From assembly GCF_005153485.1 (NCBI RefSeq), contig NZ_CP039740.1, positions 1,987,001-2,051,000 of the forward strand: a DNA stretch of 64,000 nucleotides, written 5' to 3'. Below the pieces are notes generated by a model, which worked only from the letters and a program-made list of their open reading frames with translations, searched no databases and was not told the origin of the DNA. Positions 9,704 through 18,994 of this stretch are shown piece after piece. Source of the DNA: Pseudolabrys sp. FHR47 (GTDB lineage: Bacteria; Pseudomonadota; Alphaproteobacteria; Rhizobiales; Xanthobacteraceae). Both the position numbers and the translations under genes were made by a program. How positions within the stretch are numbered: the stretch's first letter is position 1; the number at the start of each line of letters is the position of its first letter.

Positions 9704-10822
9704 ATGTCGCGCCTTGAATCGACAAAGCGAGCCGACGAGGAAACCTCGGACATCTCGGCCTTGACCGCCCGCCTGACGGCGGAGGTCAACCATATTGCCT
9801 GCGACAAGGCCTCCACGATCCGGGAGATCACCGAGCACATCAAGATGCTGGCGCTGAACGCGCTGGTCGAAAGCGCGCGGGCTGGCGAGCAGGGGCGTGG
9901 TTTCGCCGTCGTCGCCAAGGAAGTCGGCGGCGTCAGCCAGCGTATCGAAGGCATCGCCCGCGAGCTCGAGACCGAACTCGTCAAGCGCACCGACGCGCTG
10001 ATGAAATCCATCGCGCAGATGACGGAGCGCAGCACCAGCGAACGCATGGTCGACCTGTCGCTCAATGCCGTCGAACTGATCGACCGCAACCTTTATGAGC
10101 GCACCTGCGACGTGCGGTGGTGGGCGACCGATTCGGCGGTGGTCGATTGCGCCGCCGAGCCCGGGCCGGAACGCGTCGCCTATGCCAGCGAACGGCTCGG
10201 CGTCATCCTCGGCGCTTACACGGTCTATCTCGATCTGTGGCTGTGCGACCTCGACGGCAATATTCTCGCCAACGGCCGGCCGGACAAGTTCAAGGTGCAG
10301 GGCCGCAATGTCGCCGATGCGCCGTGGTTCCGGCAGGCTGTTGGCCTGCGCACGGGCGACGATTACGTCGCGGGCGACGTCGAACGGCAGCCGCTGCTGG
10401 GCAATGCCCAGGTCGCGACCTATTGCGCCAGCGTGCGGCTCGGCGGTCAGGCGCGGGGCCGTCCATCAGGCATTCTCGCCATCCACTTCGATTGGGAGAC
10501 TCAGGCGCGGGCCATCGTGCAAGGTGTGCGGGTTGACGATGACACTTCGCGCGTGCTGCTGGTCGACGCCAATTTGCGAGTGATCGCGGCTTCCGATGGC
10601 CAGGGCCTGCTCACCGAGCGCCTCAACCTGGACATCGGTAAGCGCAAGAGTGGCTGTGACAGGGACAAATCCGGCGCGCTTGTCGCTTTCCACCTCACGC
10701 CCGGCTACGAGACCTATAAGGGGTTGGGCTGGTATGGCGTGATCGTCAAAGGCGCCGCCGGGCAGGCGACGTCGGCGCGGAGCGCCACGGGTTACGCAAG
10801 GCCAGGCGCGGCCGCGGCCTGA
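9704..10822 (+). CDS. Soluble chemoreceptor-like protein: N-terminal MCP tip, C-terminal Cache-like sensor
   Basis: The product is 372 residues with no membrane segment or signal peptide. Residues 40-80 match the hairpin tip of methyl-accepting chemotaxis proteins ([20 protein letters not shown]), the region that binds CheA/CheW, but the flanking methylation helices are mostly missing. Residues about 115-345 look like a Cache-type ligand domain ([27 protein letters not shown]). The order is inverted relative to classical receptors. It stands alone after the ribosomal cluster with an AT-rich upstream region. The Cache assignment rests on pattern only. No partner genes are adjacent. Confidence 0.75.
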   Translation: MSRLESTKRADEETSDISALTARLTAEVNHIACDKASTIREITEHIKMLALNALVESARAGEQGRGFAVVAKEVGGVSQRIEGIARELETELVKRTDALMKSIAQMTERSTSERMVDLSLNAVELIDRNLYERTCDVRWWATDSAVVDCAAEPGPERVAYASERLGVILGAYTVYLDLWLCDLDGNILANGRPDKFKVQGRNVADAPWFRQAVGLRTGDDYVAGDVERQPLLGNAQVATYCASVRLGGQARGRPSGILAIHFDWETQARAIVQGVRVDDDTSRVLLVDANLRVIAASDGQGLLTERLNLDIGKRKSGCDRDKSGALVAFHLTPGYETYKGLGWYGVIVKGAAGQATSARSATGYARPGAAAA

Positions 10823-10975
10823 AAATTGTGAATCCGATCTATTAGTTGCAGTTGTTTCTATTGCCGCGCCGCCGCGGGCACTATCGCGCCTGTGATGGCG
10901 ATCACATCAGCCTTCCGGTATCGTGATATTCGAGCGCCGTTTAGAAGCGCATGTCTCATCCGGGGGAACCTCCAA

Positions 10976-11851
10976 ATGCTCAAGCATCCGTTGCGGGGCG
11001 CGTTCGGCGCGGCCGCAGCCTTTGTTATCTCGATGATCGCCGGCGTCGGCACAGCCACGGCGCAAGCCAATGGCGATCTGGTCGCGCGCGGCGACTATCT
11101 CGTCAATACGATCATGACCTGCCAGAACTGCCATACGCCCATGGGCCCGAACGGGCCGGATTTCTCCAAGGCGCTATCGGGCGGTCTGCTGTTCGACGAG
11201 CCGCCGTTCAAGGTCGTGGCCTCGAACATCACGCAGGACAAGGAAACCGGCATCGGCGGCTGGACCGACGCGCAGATCAAACATTTGCTCCGAACAGGTC
11301 AGCGCCCGAACGGCGTGCAGATCGCCGAGGTGATGCCAACGTCGTTCTACGGCATTCTCACCGAGCGCGACATGGACGCGATCGTCGCTTACCTGCGCAC
11401 GGTGAAGCCGGTGAAGAACAAGGTGGCGGACCCGGTCTACAAGATCCAGTTGCCGCATCACCTGTTCCCCGGCGGCGAGAAGCCGTACACGGAGGCGATG
11501 CTGAGCGACAAGGTGAAGAACGGCTTCTATCTCGCTACCATCGGCCACTGCATGGAATGCCACACGCCGTTCGGCGCCAAGGGCAAGGACTTCGTCGGCG
11601 ACCTCGGTAAGGGCGGCATGGAATTCCCGGGGCCTTGGGGCAAGTCGGTGTCCGCCAACATCACGTCGAGCAAGACCAAGGGCCTCGGCGACTGGACCGA
11701 TGCGCAGATCAAGGCCGCGATCACGCAAGGCGTGTCGAAGGACGGCCACAAGCTCAAGCCGCCGATGGGATATCCCTATTACGCGCGCATGAAGAGCGAG
11801 GACATCGACGCCATCGTTGCCTATCTGCGCACGGTGCCGGCGAAGGAGTAA
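10976..11851 (+). CDS. Exported diheme cytochrome c
   Basis: The product is 291 residues with an N-terminal signal peptide (about residues 1-32, ending ATAQA). Two heme-binding motifs, CQNCH and CMECH, each head a domain of about 120 residues; the domains are internal duplicates, each ending with DAIVAYLRTV. Such diheme cytochromes are electron-transfer partners of periplasmic dehydrogenases, but none is adjacent, so the donor is unknown. The ATG at 10976 follows GGGGGAACC; the upstream in-frame ATG at 10892 would bury the signal peptide and is rejected. A palindromic repeat follows the stop. Confidence 0.88.
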   Translation: MLKHPLRGAFGAAAAFVISMIAGVGTATAQANGDLVARGDYLVNTIMTCQNCHTPMGPNGPDFSKALSGGLLFDEPPFKVVASNITQDKETGIGGWTDAQIKHLLRTGQRPNGVQIAEVMPTSFYGILTERDMDAIVAYLRTVKPVKNKVADPVYKIQLPHHLFPGGEKPYTEAMLSDKVKNGFYLATIGHCMECHTPFGAKGKDFVGDLGKGGMEFPGPWGKSVSANITSSKTKGLGDWTDAQIKAAITQGVSKDGHKLKPPMGYPYYARMKSEDIDAIVAYLRTVPAKE

Positions 11852-11856
11852 CTCTT

Positions 11857-11959
11857 GTCATTCCGGGGCGCGGCCGCTTTGGCCGCGAACCCGGAATCCA
11901 TAACCCCTGTCTGCGAATATGGATTCCGGGCTCGCTGCTTCGCAGCGCCCCGGAATGAC
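11857..11959. repeat. Palindromic intergenic repeat, family A copy 1 (103 bp)
   Basis: Outer arms GTCATTCCGG and CCGGAATGAC are perfect inverted repeats, with inner arms CCCGGAATCCATA and TATGGATTCCGGG. It lies between the stop of the cytochrome gene and the stop of the convergent dehydrogenase gene. Two further copies occur at 21763-21865 and 28746-28850. It could act as a bidirectional terminator or RNA-stability element. Confidence 0.9.
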
Positions 11960-11968
11960 GGTGATTCA

Positions 11969-12985
11969 TCACCAATCTGAGAGCACCACCTTTCCGACGG
12001 TCGTGCCGCTTTCAATCTGGGCATGTGCCTTGATCAGATTGGCGGCGTTGATGGGTGACAGCTCCTGCGCCGCCGTGGTGATCATCAGGCCGGCGTCGAT
12101 CATCTCCGACACCTCGTTGAGCAATTTGTGCTGAGCGATCATGTCGGCGGTGCCGAACACCGAGCGGGTGAACATCGATTCCCAGTGCACGGAGATCGAC
12201 TTCGGTTTGAACGGCATCACGTTGAGTGTCTTCGGGTCGTCGATCAGGACGAATTGACCCTGCGGCGCGATGATGTCGGCAAGCTGCGGCGCGCTCTGAT
12301 CGGTGCCGGTAATGCCGGCGACCATCGCCACCTGCGGATGGCCGATCGCCTTCAATTGCTCGGCCAGCGGCTTGTGGTGGTCGATGACATGATCGGCGCC
12401 GAGCTTGAGGCACCAGTCCCGCGTCTCCTGGCGTGAGGCGGTGGCGATGATGGTGAGGCCGGTCAGCCGCCGCGCGAGCTGGATCATGACCGAGCCGACG
12501 CCGCCACCGCCGCCGATCACCAGCAAGGCGCGGCCGTCCGGCGTCTTGGTCGGTTTCACGCCGAGCCGGTCGAACAGCATTTCCCAGGCGGTGATGCTGG
12601 TGAGCGGCAGCGCCGCCGCTTGGGCGAAAGTGAGGGACTTCGGCTTGGTGCCAACGATGCGCTCGTCGACCAGATGGAATTCCGCGTTGGTGCCAGAGCG
12701 TGCGATCGACCCGGCGTAGAACACCTCGTCGCCGGCCTTGAACAAGGTCACCTCGGAACCGACCGCTTCGACGACGCCGGCGGCGTCATAGCCCAAGACC
12801 TTGGGCGGCTCGCCGGGCTTGGGCTCGGCGCGCATCCGCACCTTGGTGTCGACCGGATTAACCGAGATCGCCCTGACGGCGACGCGGAGGTCTCGCGGGC
12901 CGGGGACGGGCTTGTCGGCGGTGAAGTCGACGAGGGCCTTGGGATCGGTGAGGGGGAGCGATTTGAGGTATCCGACGGCTTTCAT
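11969..12985 (-). CDS. Zinc-type alcohol dehydrogenase-like / quinone oxidoreductase family protein
   Basis: The product is 338 residues of the MDR superfamily. A GroES-like N-terminal domain (residues about 30-130) precedes a Rossmann domain with GGGGGVGSVMIQLARR near 155-170 for NAD(P)H. The cysteine and histidine ligands of a catalytic zinc are not in place, so it is probably a zinc-free NADPH reductase of quinones or enones. The start ATG at 12985 begins MKAVGYLKSLPL; a codon at 13012 would add nine atypical residues. It is divergent from the HxlR gene, whose product likely controls it. Confidence 0.85.
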   Translation of the reverse strand: MKAVGYLKSLPLTDPKALVDFTADKPVPGPRDLRVAVRAISVNPVDTKVRMRAEPKPGEPPKVLGYDAAGVVEAVGSEVTLFKAGDEVFYAGSIARSGTNAEFHLVDERIVGTKPKSLTFAQAAALPLTSITAWEMLFDRLGVKPTKTPDGRALLVIGGGGGVGSVMIQLARRLTGLTIIATASRQETRDWCLKLGADHVIDHHKPLAEQLKAIGHPQVAMVAGITGTDQSAPQLADIIAPQGQFVLIDDPKTLNVMPFKPKSISVHWESMFTRSVFGTADMIAQHKLLNEVSEMIDAGLMITTAAQELSPINAANLIKAHAQIESGTTVGKVVLSDW

Positions 12986-13032
12986 GGCGGTCTCCGGAAT
13001 GGGACCCTCCACATCTTCGATCAGGCACCATC

Positions 13033-13078
13033 TTGCAAGTATGGAATTTTATTGTATCTAGTGCCTCAAAAGATACTA
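13033..13078. promoter_or_regulatory. Divergent promoter region with candidate HxlR operator
   Basis: In the 115-nt divergent spacer, TTGCAA (13033-13038) and TATCTA (13055-13060) form a weak plus-strand promoter with 16-nt spacing. TAGT (13059-13062) and ACTA (13075-13078) flank GCCTCAAAAGAT, a spacing compatible with HxlR-family operators. The arms are only 4 bp, so this is tentative. Confidence 0.3.
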
Positions 13079-13100
13079 ATGCGACGAATCAAGAGGTTAC

Positions 13101-13526
13101 ATGATGTTGATGACCCCGACGCGTCTGCCGAAGCGGGCGCCGAAGCCGCCGCGCGACTATGACTGCGCCGCCGGATGCCCGGTTGAAGCGACCCTCGAAT
13201 TGATCGACGGCAAGTGGAAGGGCGTGATCCTCTACCACCTGCAGGACGGCCCGGTGCGCTTCAACGCCCTGCGCCGCAGTCTTCATGGCATCACCCAGCG
13301 CATGCTGACCAAGCAACTCCGCGAGCTGGAGCAGGCCGGGCTGATCCTGCGGCAGGTGTTTGCCGAGGTGCCGCCGCGGGTCGAATACCGGCTGTCGCCG
13401 CTAGGCGAGACCATGCAGCCGGTGATCCAGACGCTGAAGGGCTGGGGCGAGACCTATCTCAAGGGCCGTAAGCGCGGCGAGGCCGGCCCGATCAATGCCA
13501 TGCCGGCCGACGAAGCGCGGCTGTAA
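13101..13526 (+). CDS. HxlR-family transcriptional regulator
   Basis: The product is 141 residues with one winged helix-turn-helix domain (about residues 24-110): [19 protein letters not shown] followed by the recognition region [19 protein letters not shown] and wing VEYRLSPLG. Cys26 in the CPVE motif is at the position used for redox or electrophile sensing in the YodB/QorR branch. It is transcribed divergently from a quinone-oxidoreductase-like gene, so it likely represses that gene and itself. The start may be the first or second ATG at 13101/13104. Confidence 0.9.
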   Translation: MMLMTPTRLPKRAPKPPRDYDCAAGCPVEATLELIDGKWKGVILYHLQDGPVRFNALRRSLHGITQRMLTKQLRELEQAGLILRQVFAEVPPRVEYRLSPLGETMQPVIQTLKGWGETYLKGRKRGEAGPINAMPADEARL

Positions 13527-13593
13527 CCGCCTTCATTCGGCCAACAGGTTTATCGATCAAAGCTCCTTCCGATCGCGTTGCCGGGACTTCTCA

Positions 13594-14979
13594 ATGATCC
13601 GCTCGATTGTTGCCGCTCTTGTTCTTGTCGCTGCTTCGGCTGCGGCCGCGCCGGCGCAGGACCGCCGTGTGCCGACCGCCAATGAAGTGCGGCTGTCCTA
13701 TTCGCCGATCGTCAAACACGTGTCGCCCGCGGTGGTGAACGTCTACGCCGCCAAGACCGTGCAGACGCGCAATCCGTTGTTCGACGATCCGATCTTCCGT
13801 CGCTTCTTCGGCGGCGGGCCGGGCGGCCCGAACCAGGTCCAGCGCTCGCTCGGCTCCGGCGTCATCGTCGATCCGACGGGACTGATCGTGACCAATGTCC
13901 ACGTCATCGAAGGCGCTGACGAGATCAAGGTCTCGCTCGCGGACAAGCGCGAGTTCGAGGCGACCGTGGTGCTGAAGGACCCGCGCACCGATCTGGCCGT
14001 GATGCGCATCAAGGACGGCGCCGCCTTTCCGTTCCTTGAATTCGCCAACTCCGATGCCCTCGAGGTCGGCGATCTTGTGCTTGCCATCGGCAATCCGTTC
14101 GGCGTCGGTCAGACGGTGACGCACGGCATCGTCTCGGCGCTGGCGCGCACCCAGGTCGGCGTGTCCGACTATCAATTCTTCATCCAGACCGATGCCGCCA
14201 TCAATCCCGGCAATTCCGGCGGCGCGCTGGTCGATATCGGCGGCAAGCTCGTCGGCATCAACACCGCGATCTTCTCGCGCTCCGGCGGCTCGCAGGGCGT
14301 CGGCTTCGCCATTCCCGCCAACATGGTGCGCGTCGTGGTCGCCTCCGCCAAAGCCGGCGGCAGCGGGGTGCGCCGGCCCTGGCTCGGCGCCACGCTGCAG
14401 AGCGTGACCCCCGACATTGCCGACGGTCTCAATCTCAAGCGCCCGACCGGTGCGCTCGTTGCCAGCGTGCGGCCGGATGGGCCGGCGGCCAAGGCCGGGC
14501 TGAAGGCCGGCGACCTCATTGTTTCAATCGACGGTCAGGACGTCGATGACAGCAACGCCTTCGATTATCGCTTCGCCACCAAGCCGCTTGGGGGAACGGC
14601 CAAACTTGGCATCGTGCGGGGCGGCCGCGACATGGCCGCGACCATCGAACTTGCGACCGCGCCCGACGCACCGCGTGACGAGATCACCATCACCGCACGT
14701 TCGCCCTTTGCCGGCGCGCGTGTCGCCAATCTCTCGCCGGCGCTGGCCGATGAACTGCAACTGCAGAATGTCGATCAAGGCGTGGTCATCGTCGGCACCG
14801 ACGACGGCTCGGTCGCCGGCAGCCTTGGCTTTCAGCGTGGCGATGTGATCCAGGAAGTCAACGGCAAGCCGATCGGCCGGACGCGGGATCTCGATCGCAT
14901 CGCGCATGCGCCGGCCAATGGCTGGCGCATCATCATCCTGCGGCGCGGGCAGAAGATCTCCGCAATGTTCGGGGGCTGA
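13594..14979 (+). CDS. HtrA/DegP-family periplasmic serine protease
   Basis: The product is 461 residues with a signal peptide (1-22). The trypsin-like domain has the catalytic triad H103 (NVHVIEG), D133 (DPRTDLAV) and S208 (NPGNSGG), followed by two PDZ domains (about 275-365 and 375-460). It degrades or refolds misfolded periplasmic proteins. The upstream in-frame start at 13495 lies inside the preceding gene and is rejected; ATG 13594 gives the signal peptide. rarA begins 2 nt after the stop. Confidence 0.93.
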   Translation: MIRSIVAALVLVAASAAAAPAQDRRVPTANEVRLSYSPIVKHVSPAVVNVYAAKTVQTRNPLFDDPIFRRFFGGGPGGPNQVQRSLGSGVIVDPTGLIVTNVHVIEGADEIKVSLADKREFEATVVLKDPRTDLAVMRIKDGAAFPFLEFANSDALEVGDLVLAIGNPFGVGQTVTHGIVSALARTQVGVSDYQFFIQTDAAINPGNSGGALVDIGGKLVGINTAIFSRSGGSQGVGFAIPANMVRVVVASAKAGGSGVRRPWLGATLQSVTPDIADGLNLKRPTGALVASVRPDGPAAKAGLKAGDLIVSIDGQDVDDSNAFDYRFATKPLGGTAKLGIVRGGRDMAATIELATAPDAPRDEITITARSPFAGARVANLSPALADELQLQNVDQGVVIVGTDDGSVAGSLGFQRGDVIQEVNGKPIGRTRDLDRIAHAPANGWRIIILRRGQKISAMFGG

Positions 14980-14981
14980 CG

Positions 14982-16316
14982 ATGGTCGCGCGCGGCAAGC
15001 AAAGCGGGCCGTCTCTGTTTGCCGCCGCCGGCCTCGAGCGCGATGCGCCGCGGCCGCTGGCCGACCGCTTGCGCCCGCAAAAGCTCGACGAGGTCGTGGG
15101 GCAGGACCATCTGCTCGGCCCGGATGGCGTGCTCACGCGCATGCTGGGAACGCGCTCGCTTGGCTCGATGATTTTCTGGGGCCCGCCCGGCACCGGCAAG
15201 ACCACGGTGGCGCGGCTGCTGGCGCAGGCGACCGACCTGCATTTCGAGCAGATTTCGGCGATCTTCACCGGCGTCGCCGACCTCAAGAAGGTGTTCGAGG
15301 AAGCGCGCCGCCGCCGCGAACTGGGGCAGGGCACGCTGCTCTTCGTCGACGAGGTGCATCGTTTCAACCGCGCCCAGCAGGACTCGTTCTTGCCGGTGAT
15401 GGAAGACGGCACCATCGTGCTGGTCGGCGCCACCACGGAGAATCCGTCTTTCGAGCTCAACGCCGCGCTTCTGTCGCGCGCGCGGGTGCTGGTGTTCAAA
15501 TCGCTCGGCCCCGACGACGTCGAGCAACTCCTCGAACGCGCCGAACACATCGAAGGCAGGCCGCTCCCCCTCGACGAAAACGCGCGGCTGATGCTGGCCG
15601 GTATGGCGGACGGCGACGGTCGCGCTTCGCTGACCTTGGCGGAGGAAGTCTGGCGCGCCGCGCGGCCGGATGAAATCTTCGACAGCGTCAAGCTGCAGGA
15701 GATCGTGCAGCGCCGCGCGCCGATCTACGACAAGTCGCAGGACGGCCATTACAATCTCATATCGGCGCTGCATAAGTCGGTGCGCGGCTCCGATCCAGAT
15801 GCAGCTCTCTATTATCTCGCGCGCATGTTCGATGCCGGCGAGCCGCCGCTCTATATCGCGCGCCGCGTCGTGCGCATGGCGATCGAGGATATCGGCCTGG
15901 CCGATCCGCAGGCGCTCGTCATCGCCAACGCCGCCAAGGACGCTTTCGACTTTCTCGGCTCGCCGGAAGGCGAACTCGCTATCGCGCAGGCCGTGATCTA
16001 TTGCGCCACGGCGCCGAAATCGAATGCCGGCTACAAGGCCTATGGCGCGGCACGGCAGGTTGCGAAGACGGCGGGCTCCCTGGTGCCGCCCAAGCACATC
16101 CTCAATGCGCCGACCAATCTGATGAAAGAGGAAGGTTACGGCCGCGGCTACGCCTACGACCACGACGCGGAGGACGCCTTCTCGGGCCAGAACTATTTTC
16201 CCGATGCGCTGCCCCGCCAGCAGTTCTACAACCCGCCGGAGCGCGGATTCGAGCGTGAGATCAGGAAGCGGCTGGACTACTGGGCCAGACTGCGCCGGGA
16301 GAAGGGCGGGGAATGA
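14982..16316 (+). CDS. rarA: Replication-associated recombination protein RarA (MgsA)
   Basis: The product is 444 residues, a clamp-loader-like AAA+ ATPase. Walker A is GPPGTGKTT (67-75), Walker B LLFVDEVHRFNRAQQD, and a sensor region GATTENPSFELN follows; the C-terminal part is the RarA tetramerisation domain. It acts at stalled replication forks. It starts 2 nt after the protease gene and its stop overlaps the next small gene by four bases, so the row is an operon. Confidence 0.95.
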   Translation: MVARGKQSGPSLFAAAGLERDAPRPLADRLRPQKLDEVVGQDHLLGPDGVLTRMLGTRSLGSMIFWGPPGTGKTTVARLLAQATDLHFEQISAIFTGVADLKKVFEEARRRRELGQGTLLFVDEVHRFNRAQQDSFLPVMEDGTIVLVGATTENPSFELNAALLSRARVLVFKSLGPDDVEQLLERAEHIEGRPLPLDENARLMLAGMADGDGRASLTLAEEVWRAARPDEIFDSVKLQEIVQRRAPIYDKSQDGHYNLISALHKSVRGSDPDAALYYLARMFDAGEPPLYIARRVVRMAIEDIGLADPQALVIANAAKDAFDFLGSPEGELAIAQAVIYCATAPKSNAGYKAYGAARQVAKTAGSLVPPKHILNAPTNLMKEEGYGRGYAYDHDAEDAFSGQNYFPDALPRQQFYNPPERGFEREIRKRLDYWARLRREKGGE

Positions 16317-16657
16317 TCGCGTTTCGGGGGCTTCTAACGGCGTCGCTAGTGATTGCAGCGGCGCCGGCCGCTGCGGCCGATGCCATCGCCGGCCGCTGGG
16401 GCGACGAGGCCTCGTGCAACGCCGCGTTCTTCTCGGCCGATGCACCGCTGACGGTGAGCAACTACGCCGTGCGCTGGAAGGGCGATTCCTGCCGCGTCGG
16501 TCGCATGTACAAGACCGGCGATACCGTCCATATCCAGGCCTTGTGCTGGGATATGGCCGGCGAGCGCTCCATTCCGGTGGCGCTGCGGCCCCATGGCGGC
16601 AAGTTATCGGTGACCTGGGATCGCGCGCTTCGCGCCGAGCTCAGACGCTGTCCGTGA
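16313..16657 (+). CDS. Small exported protein of unknown function
   Basis: The product is 114 residues with a clear signal peptide (1-22, AAPAAAA then DA). The mature part of about 92 residues has four cysteines, which could form two disulfides in the periplasm. No family is recognised. It overlaps rarA by four bases (ATGA), so it is translated with it, and it is followed closely by the N-acetyltransferase gene. Confidence 0.7.
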   Translation: MIAFRGLLTASLVIAAAPAAAADAIAGRWGDEASCNAAFFSADAPLTVSNYAVRWKGDSCRVGRMYKTGDTVHIQALCWDMAGERSIPVALRPHGGKLSVTWDRALRAELRRCP

Positions 16658-16661
16658 GGAG

Positions 16662-17486
16662 ATGATGAGCGATACGATCGATCTCGATGCCTACATGGCC
16701 CGCATCGGCTATGACGGCCCGCGCGTGCCGACGCTGGAGACCCTGCGCGAACTACACCGCCTGCATCCGGCGGCCATCGCCTTCGAGAACCTCGATCCGC
16801 TGCTCGGCCGCCCGGTGCCGATCGACCGGGCCTCGCTCGAGAACAAGCTGGTTCATGCCGGGCGCGGCGGCTACTGCTTCGAACAGAATCTGCTGTTCTC
16901 CCATGTGCTGCGGGCCCTGGGTTACAAGTTCAACGAGCACACCGCGCGCGTCGTTTGGAATCGTCCCGAGGGCGTGCGCACGCAGCGCTCGCATTTGCTG
17001 CTGGTCGTCGATATTGACGGCACGCGTTACGTTTCCGATGTCGGTTTCGGCGGCAACGTGCTGACCGCGCCACTGCTGCTCGACGATTCCTCGCCGCAGC
17101 AGACGCCGCACGAACCGTACCGGATCGTGCGCGAGGGCGAGGACTACATCGTCGAGTTCAATCCGCGCGGCGAATGGCTCAGGCTGCTGCGCTTCGATTT
17201 GTCGGAGCAGATCTACGAGGATCATGTGCAAAGCAACTGGTTCGTTTCGACCCATCCGCAGTCGATCTTTACGAAGCAGTTGATGGGCGCGCGGGCTCTG
17301 CCGGGCAAGCGCTATGCGCTGGCGAACAACATGCTGACCGTGCATCACATGGATGGCGGCAGCGACAAACGCGCGCTCGGCGCAAACGAATTGCGCGACG
17401 CGCTCACCGACCTGTTCGATATCAATCTCGACGGTCTTCACGGTCTCGATGACGCGCTGGCGCGTCTAACCAATGGTGTCGCATGA
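16662..17486 (+). CDS. Arylamine N-acetyltransferase
   Basis: The product is 274 residues, the NAT family length. The cysteine-protease-like catalytic triad is visible: C72 in RGGYCFEQN, H111 in RSHLLL and D126 in VSDVGFGG. It transfers acetyl from acetyl-CoA to arylamines or hydrazines in the cytosol. Two ATGs (16662, 16665) follow GAGGAG; the second has the better distance but both give nearly the same protein. The stop overlaps the next start (ATGA). Confidence 0.94.
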   Translation: MMSDTIDLDAYMARIGYDGPRVPTLETLRELHRLHPAAIAFENLDPLLGRPVPIDRASLENKLVHAGRGGYCFEQNLLFSHVLRALGYKFNEHTARVVWNRPEGVRTQRSHLLLVVDIDGTRYVSDVGFGGNVLTAPLLLDDSSPQQTPHEPYRIVREGEDYIVEFNPRGEWLRLLRFDLSEQIYEDHVQSNWFVSTHPQSIFTKQLMGARALPGKRYALANNMLTVHHMDGGSDKRALGANELRDALTDLFDINLDGLHGLDDALARLTNGVA

Positions 17487-18994
17487 AACGTGGCGGTGGC
17501 AGAAAAGGTCCGCGTCAGCCGGGCGGCGGCAAGCAGACGGCAGGTCCACGCAAAGGCGGCCGGCCGGTCGAGGGGCGGGGTGGTCGCAAGGATCGCTTCG
17601 GCGGGCGCGGCGGCAAGTCGCGCTTCGAGGACGAACGCAGCGAGCGCAAGTCTGGCGGCAGAACCGCCGGGAAATCTGCGAGCAGGTCGGCCGGCAAGTT
17701 CGGTGGTGAACGCCGCGATGACAAGCCGCGCGCGGCCGGAGATCGTCCGCGTGGAAAGTCTAGCGTTGAGCGCTCGTCTGCCCCCCTCCCTCCGCGTAGC
17801 GTAGCGAAGCGGCGGGGAGGGGCGAAAGGCGGCCCGCGGCCGCCGTCTTTCTCAAAAGACTTGCCGACGCATAGCGTCGGCTTTGGTGGGGGGCGCTTCA
17901 ATCAAGATGCCCCCACCCCGGCCGCTGCGCGGCCGACCCTCCCCACTGCTCGCGAGCGCTCGCCGGGGGAGGGTATAAGCCCCGAGCTCGCCGCTGCCAC
18001 CAAGGTCCAGACCGTCACGGTAACGCCGGACGAGAACGGCATGCGCGTCGATCGTTTCTTCGAGGCCCGGTTTCCGGGCCTGTCCTTCAGTCACATCCAG
18101 CGCATCGTTCGCAAGGGCGAGGTGCGGGTGGACGGCAAGCGCACCGAGCCGAAGTCCCGGCTCGAGGCCGGCCAGCAGGTCCGCATTCCGCCGCTGCAAC
18201 TCGCGGCGCCGCGCCTGCGCGAGGATTCGCCGCAAGTGCTTAAGGATCGCGAATATCTGCATTCGATTACCTTGGCCGAGGACGACGATGTGCTCGTGCT
18301 CAACAAGCCGATGGGGCTGGCCGTGCAGGGTGGCTCCGGCACGACGCGCCATGTCGATGGCCTACTGGAAGCGCTGCGCGGTCCGGGGAAAGACGCGCAA
18401 AAGCCGCGTCTGGTGCATCGCCTCGACAAGGATACGGCGGGCTGCCTGCTGATCGCCAAGACGCGCTTTGCCGCCGCCGCGCTCGCCAAGACCTTCCGCA
18501 CCCGCTCGGCGCGAAAGATCTACTGGGCGCTGGTCGCGGGCGTGCCGAAGCCGCGTCAGGGTCGTATCTCGACCTATCTCGCCAAGCAGGAGATGGAAGA
18601 AGACTCATTCATGCGCGTTGCGCAGCATGGCGAGAGAGACGCCGTGCACGCGGTGACCTATTACGCCGTGGTCGAGACCTCGGCGCAGAAGCTGGCCTGG
18701 GTGTCGCTCAAGCCGGTCACCGGCCGCACGCACCAGCTTCGCGCCCATATGGCGCATATCGGCAATCCAATCGTCGGCGATCCGAAATACTTCAATATCG
18801 AAAACTGGGAGCTGCCCGGCGGTATCCAGAACAAGCTGCATCTTCTCGCGCGCCGCATCGTCGTGCCGCACCCGCGCGGCGGCACCATCGACGTGTCGGC
18901 GCCGCTGCCGCCGCATATGCAGCAATCGTGGAATCTGCTTGGGCTCGACGCCGAGCGCTTCGATCCGATCGTCGATGCGCCGGACGAGGACTAA
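17483..18994 (+). CDS. RluA-family 23S rRNA pseudouridine synthase with long basic N-terminal tail
   Basis: The product is 503 residues, far longer than the usual 320. Residues 1-170 are a basic Arg/Lys/Gly-rich low-complexity tail. An S4 RNA-binding domain starts near residue 185 (MRVDRFFEARFPGLSFSHIQ), and the catalytic domain carries RLVHRLDKDTAGCLL with the essential Asp. The C-terminal VTGRTHQLRAHMAHIG motif is intact. It probably modifies 23S rRNA (RluC/RluD-like). Residues about 100-164 are encoded by GC-rich palindromes that resemble an intergenic repeat inserted in frame. It overlaps the preceding gene by four bases. Confidence 0.92.
   Translation: MKRGGGRKGPRQPGGGKQTAGPRKGGRPVEGRGGRKDRFGGRGGKSRFEDERSERKSGGRTAGKSASRSAGKFGGERRDDKPRAAGDRPRGKSSVERSSAPLPPRSVAKRRGGAKGGPRPPSFSKDLPTHSVGFGGGRFNQDAPTPAAARPTLPTARERSPGEGISPELAAATKVQTVTVTPDENGMRVDRFFEARFPGLSFSHIQRIVRKGEVRVDGKRTEPKSRLEAGQQVRIPPLQLAAPRLREDSPQVLKDREYLHSITLAEDDDVLVLNKPMGLAVQGGSGTTRHVDGLLEALRGPGKDAQKPRLVHRLDKDTAGCLLIAKTRFAAAALAKTFRTRSARKIYWALVAGVPKPRQGRISTYLAKQEMEEDSFMRVAQHGERDAVHAVTYYAVVETSAQKLAWVSLKPVTGRTHQLRAHMAHIGNPIVGDPKYFNIENWELPGGIQNKLHLLARRIVVPHPRGGTIDVSAPLPPHMQQSWNLLGLDAERFDPIVDAPDED
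17781..17974 (+). repeat. Cluster of palindromic sequence inside the pseudouridine synthase gene
   Basis: This 194-bp stretch contains CCCCTCCC against GGGGAGGGG, CCGACGC-ATA-GCGTCGG, GGTGGGGG against CCCCCACC, GGCCGC-TGC-GCGGCC, and CCCTCCCC against GGGGGAGGG. It keeps the reading frame open and codes for Pro/Arg/Gly-rich residues. The base pattern is unlike the flanking coding sequence and resembles dispersed intergenic palindromes. Confidence 0.65.
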
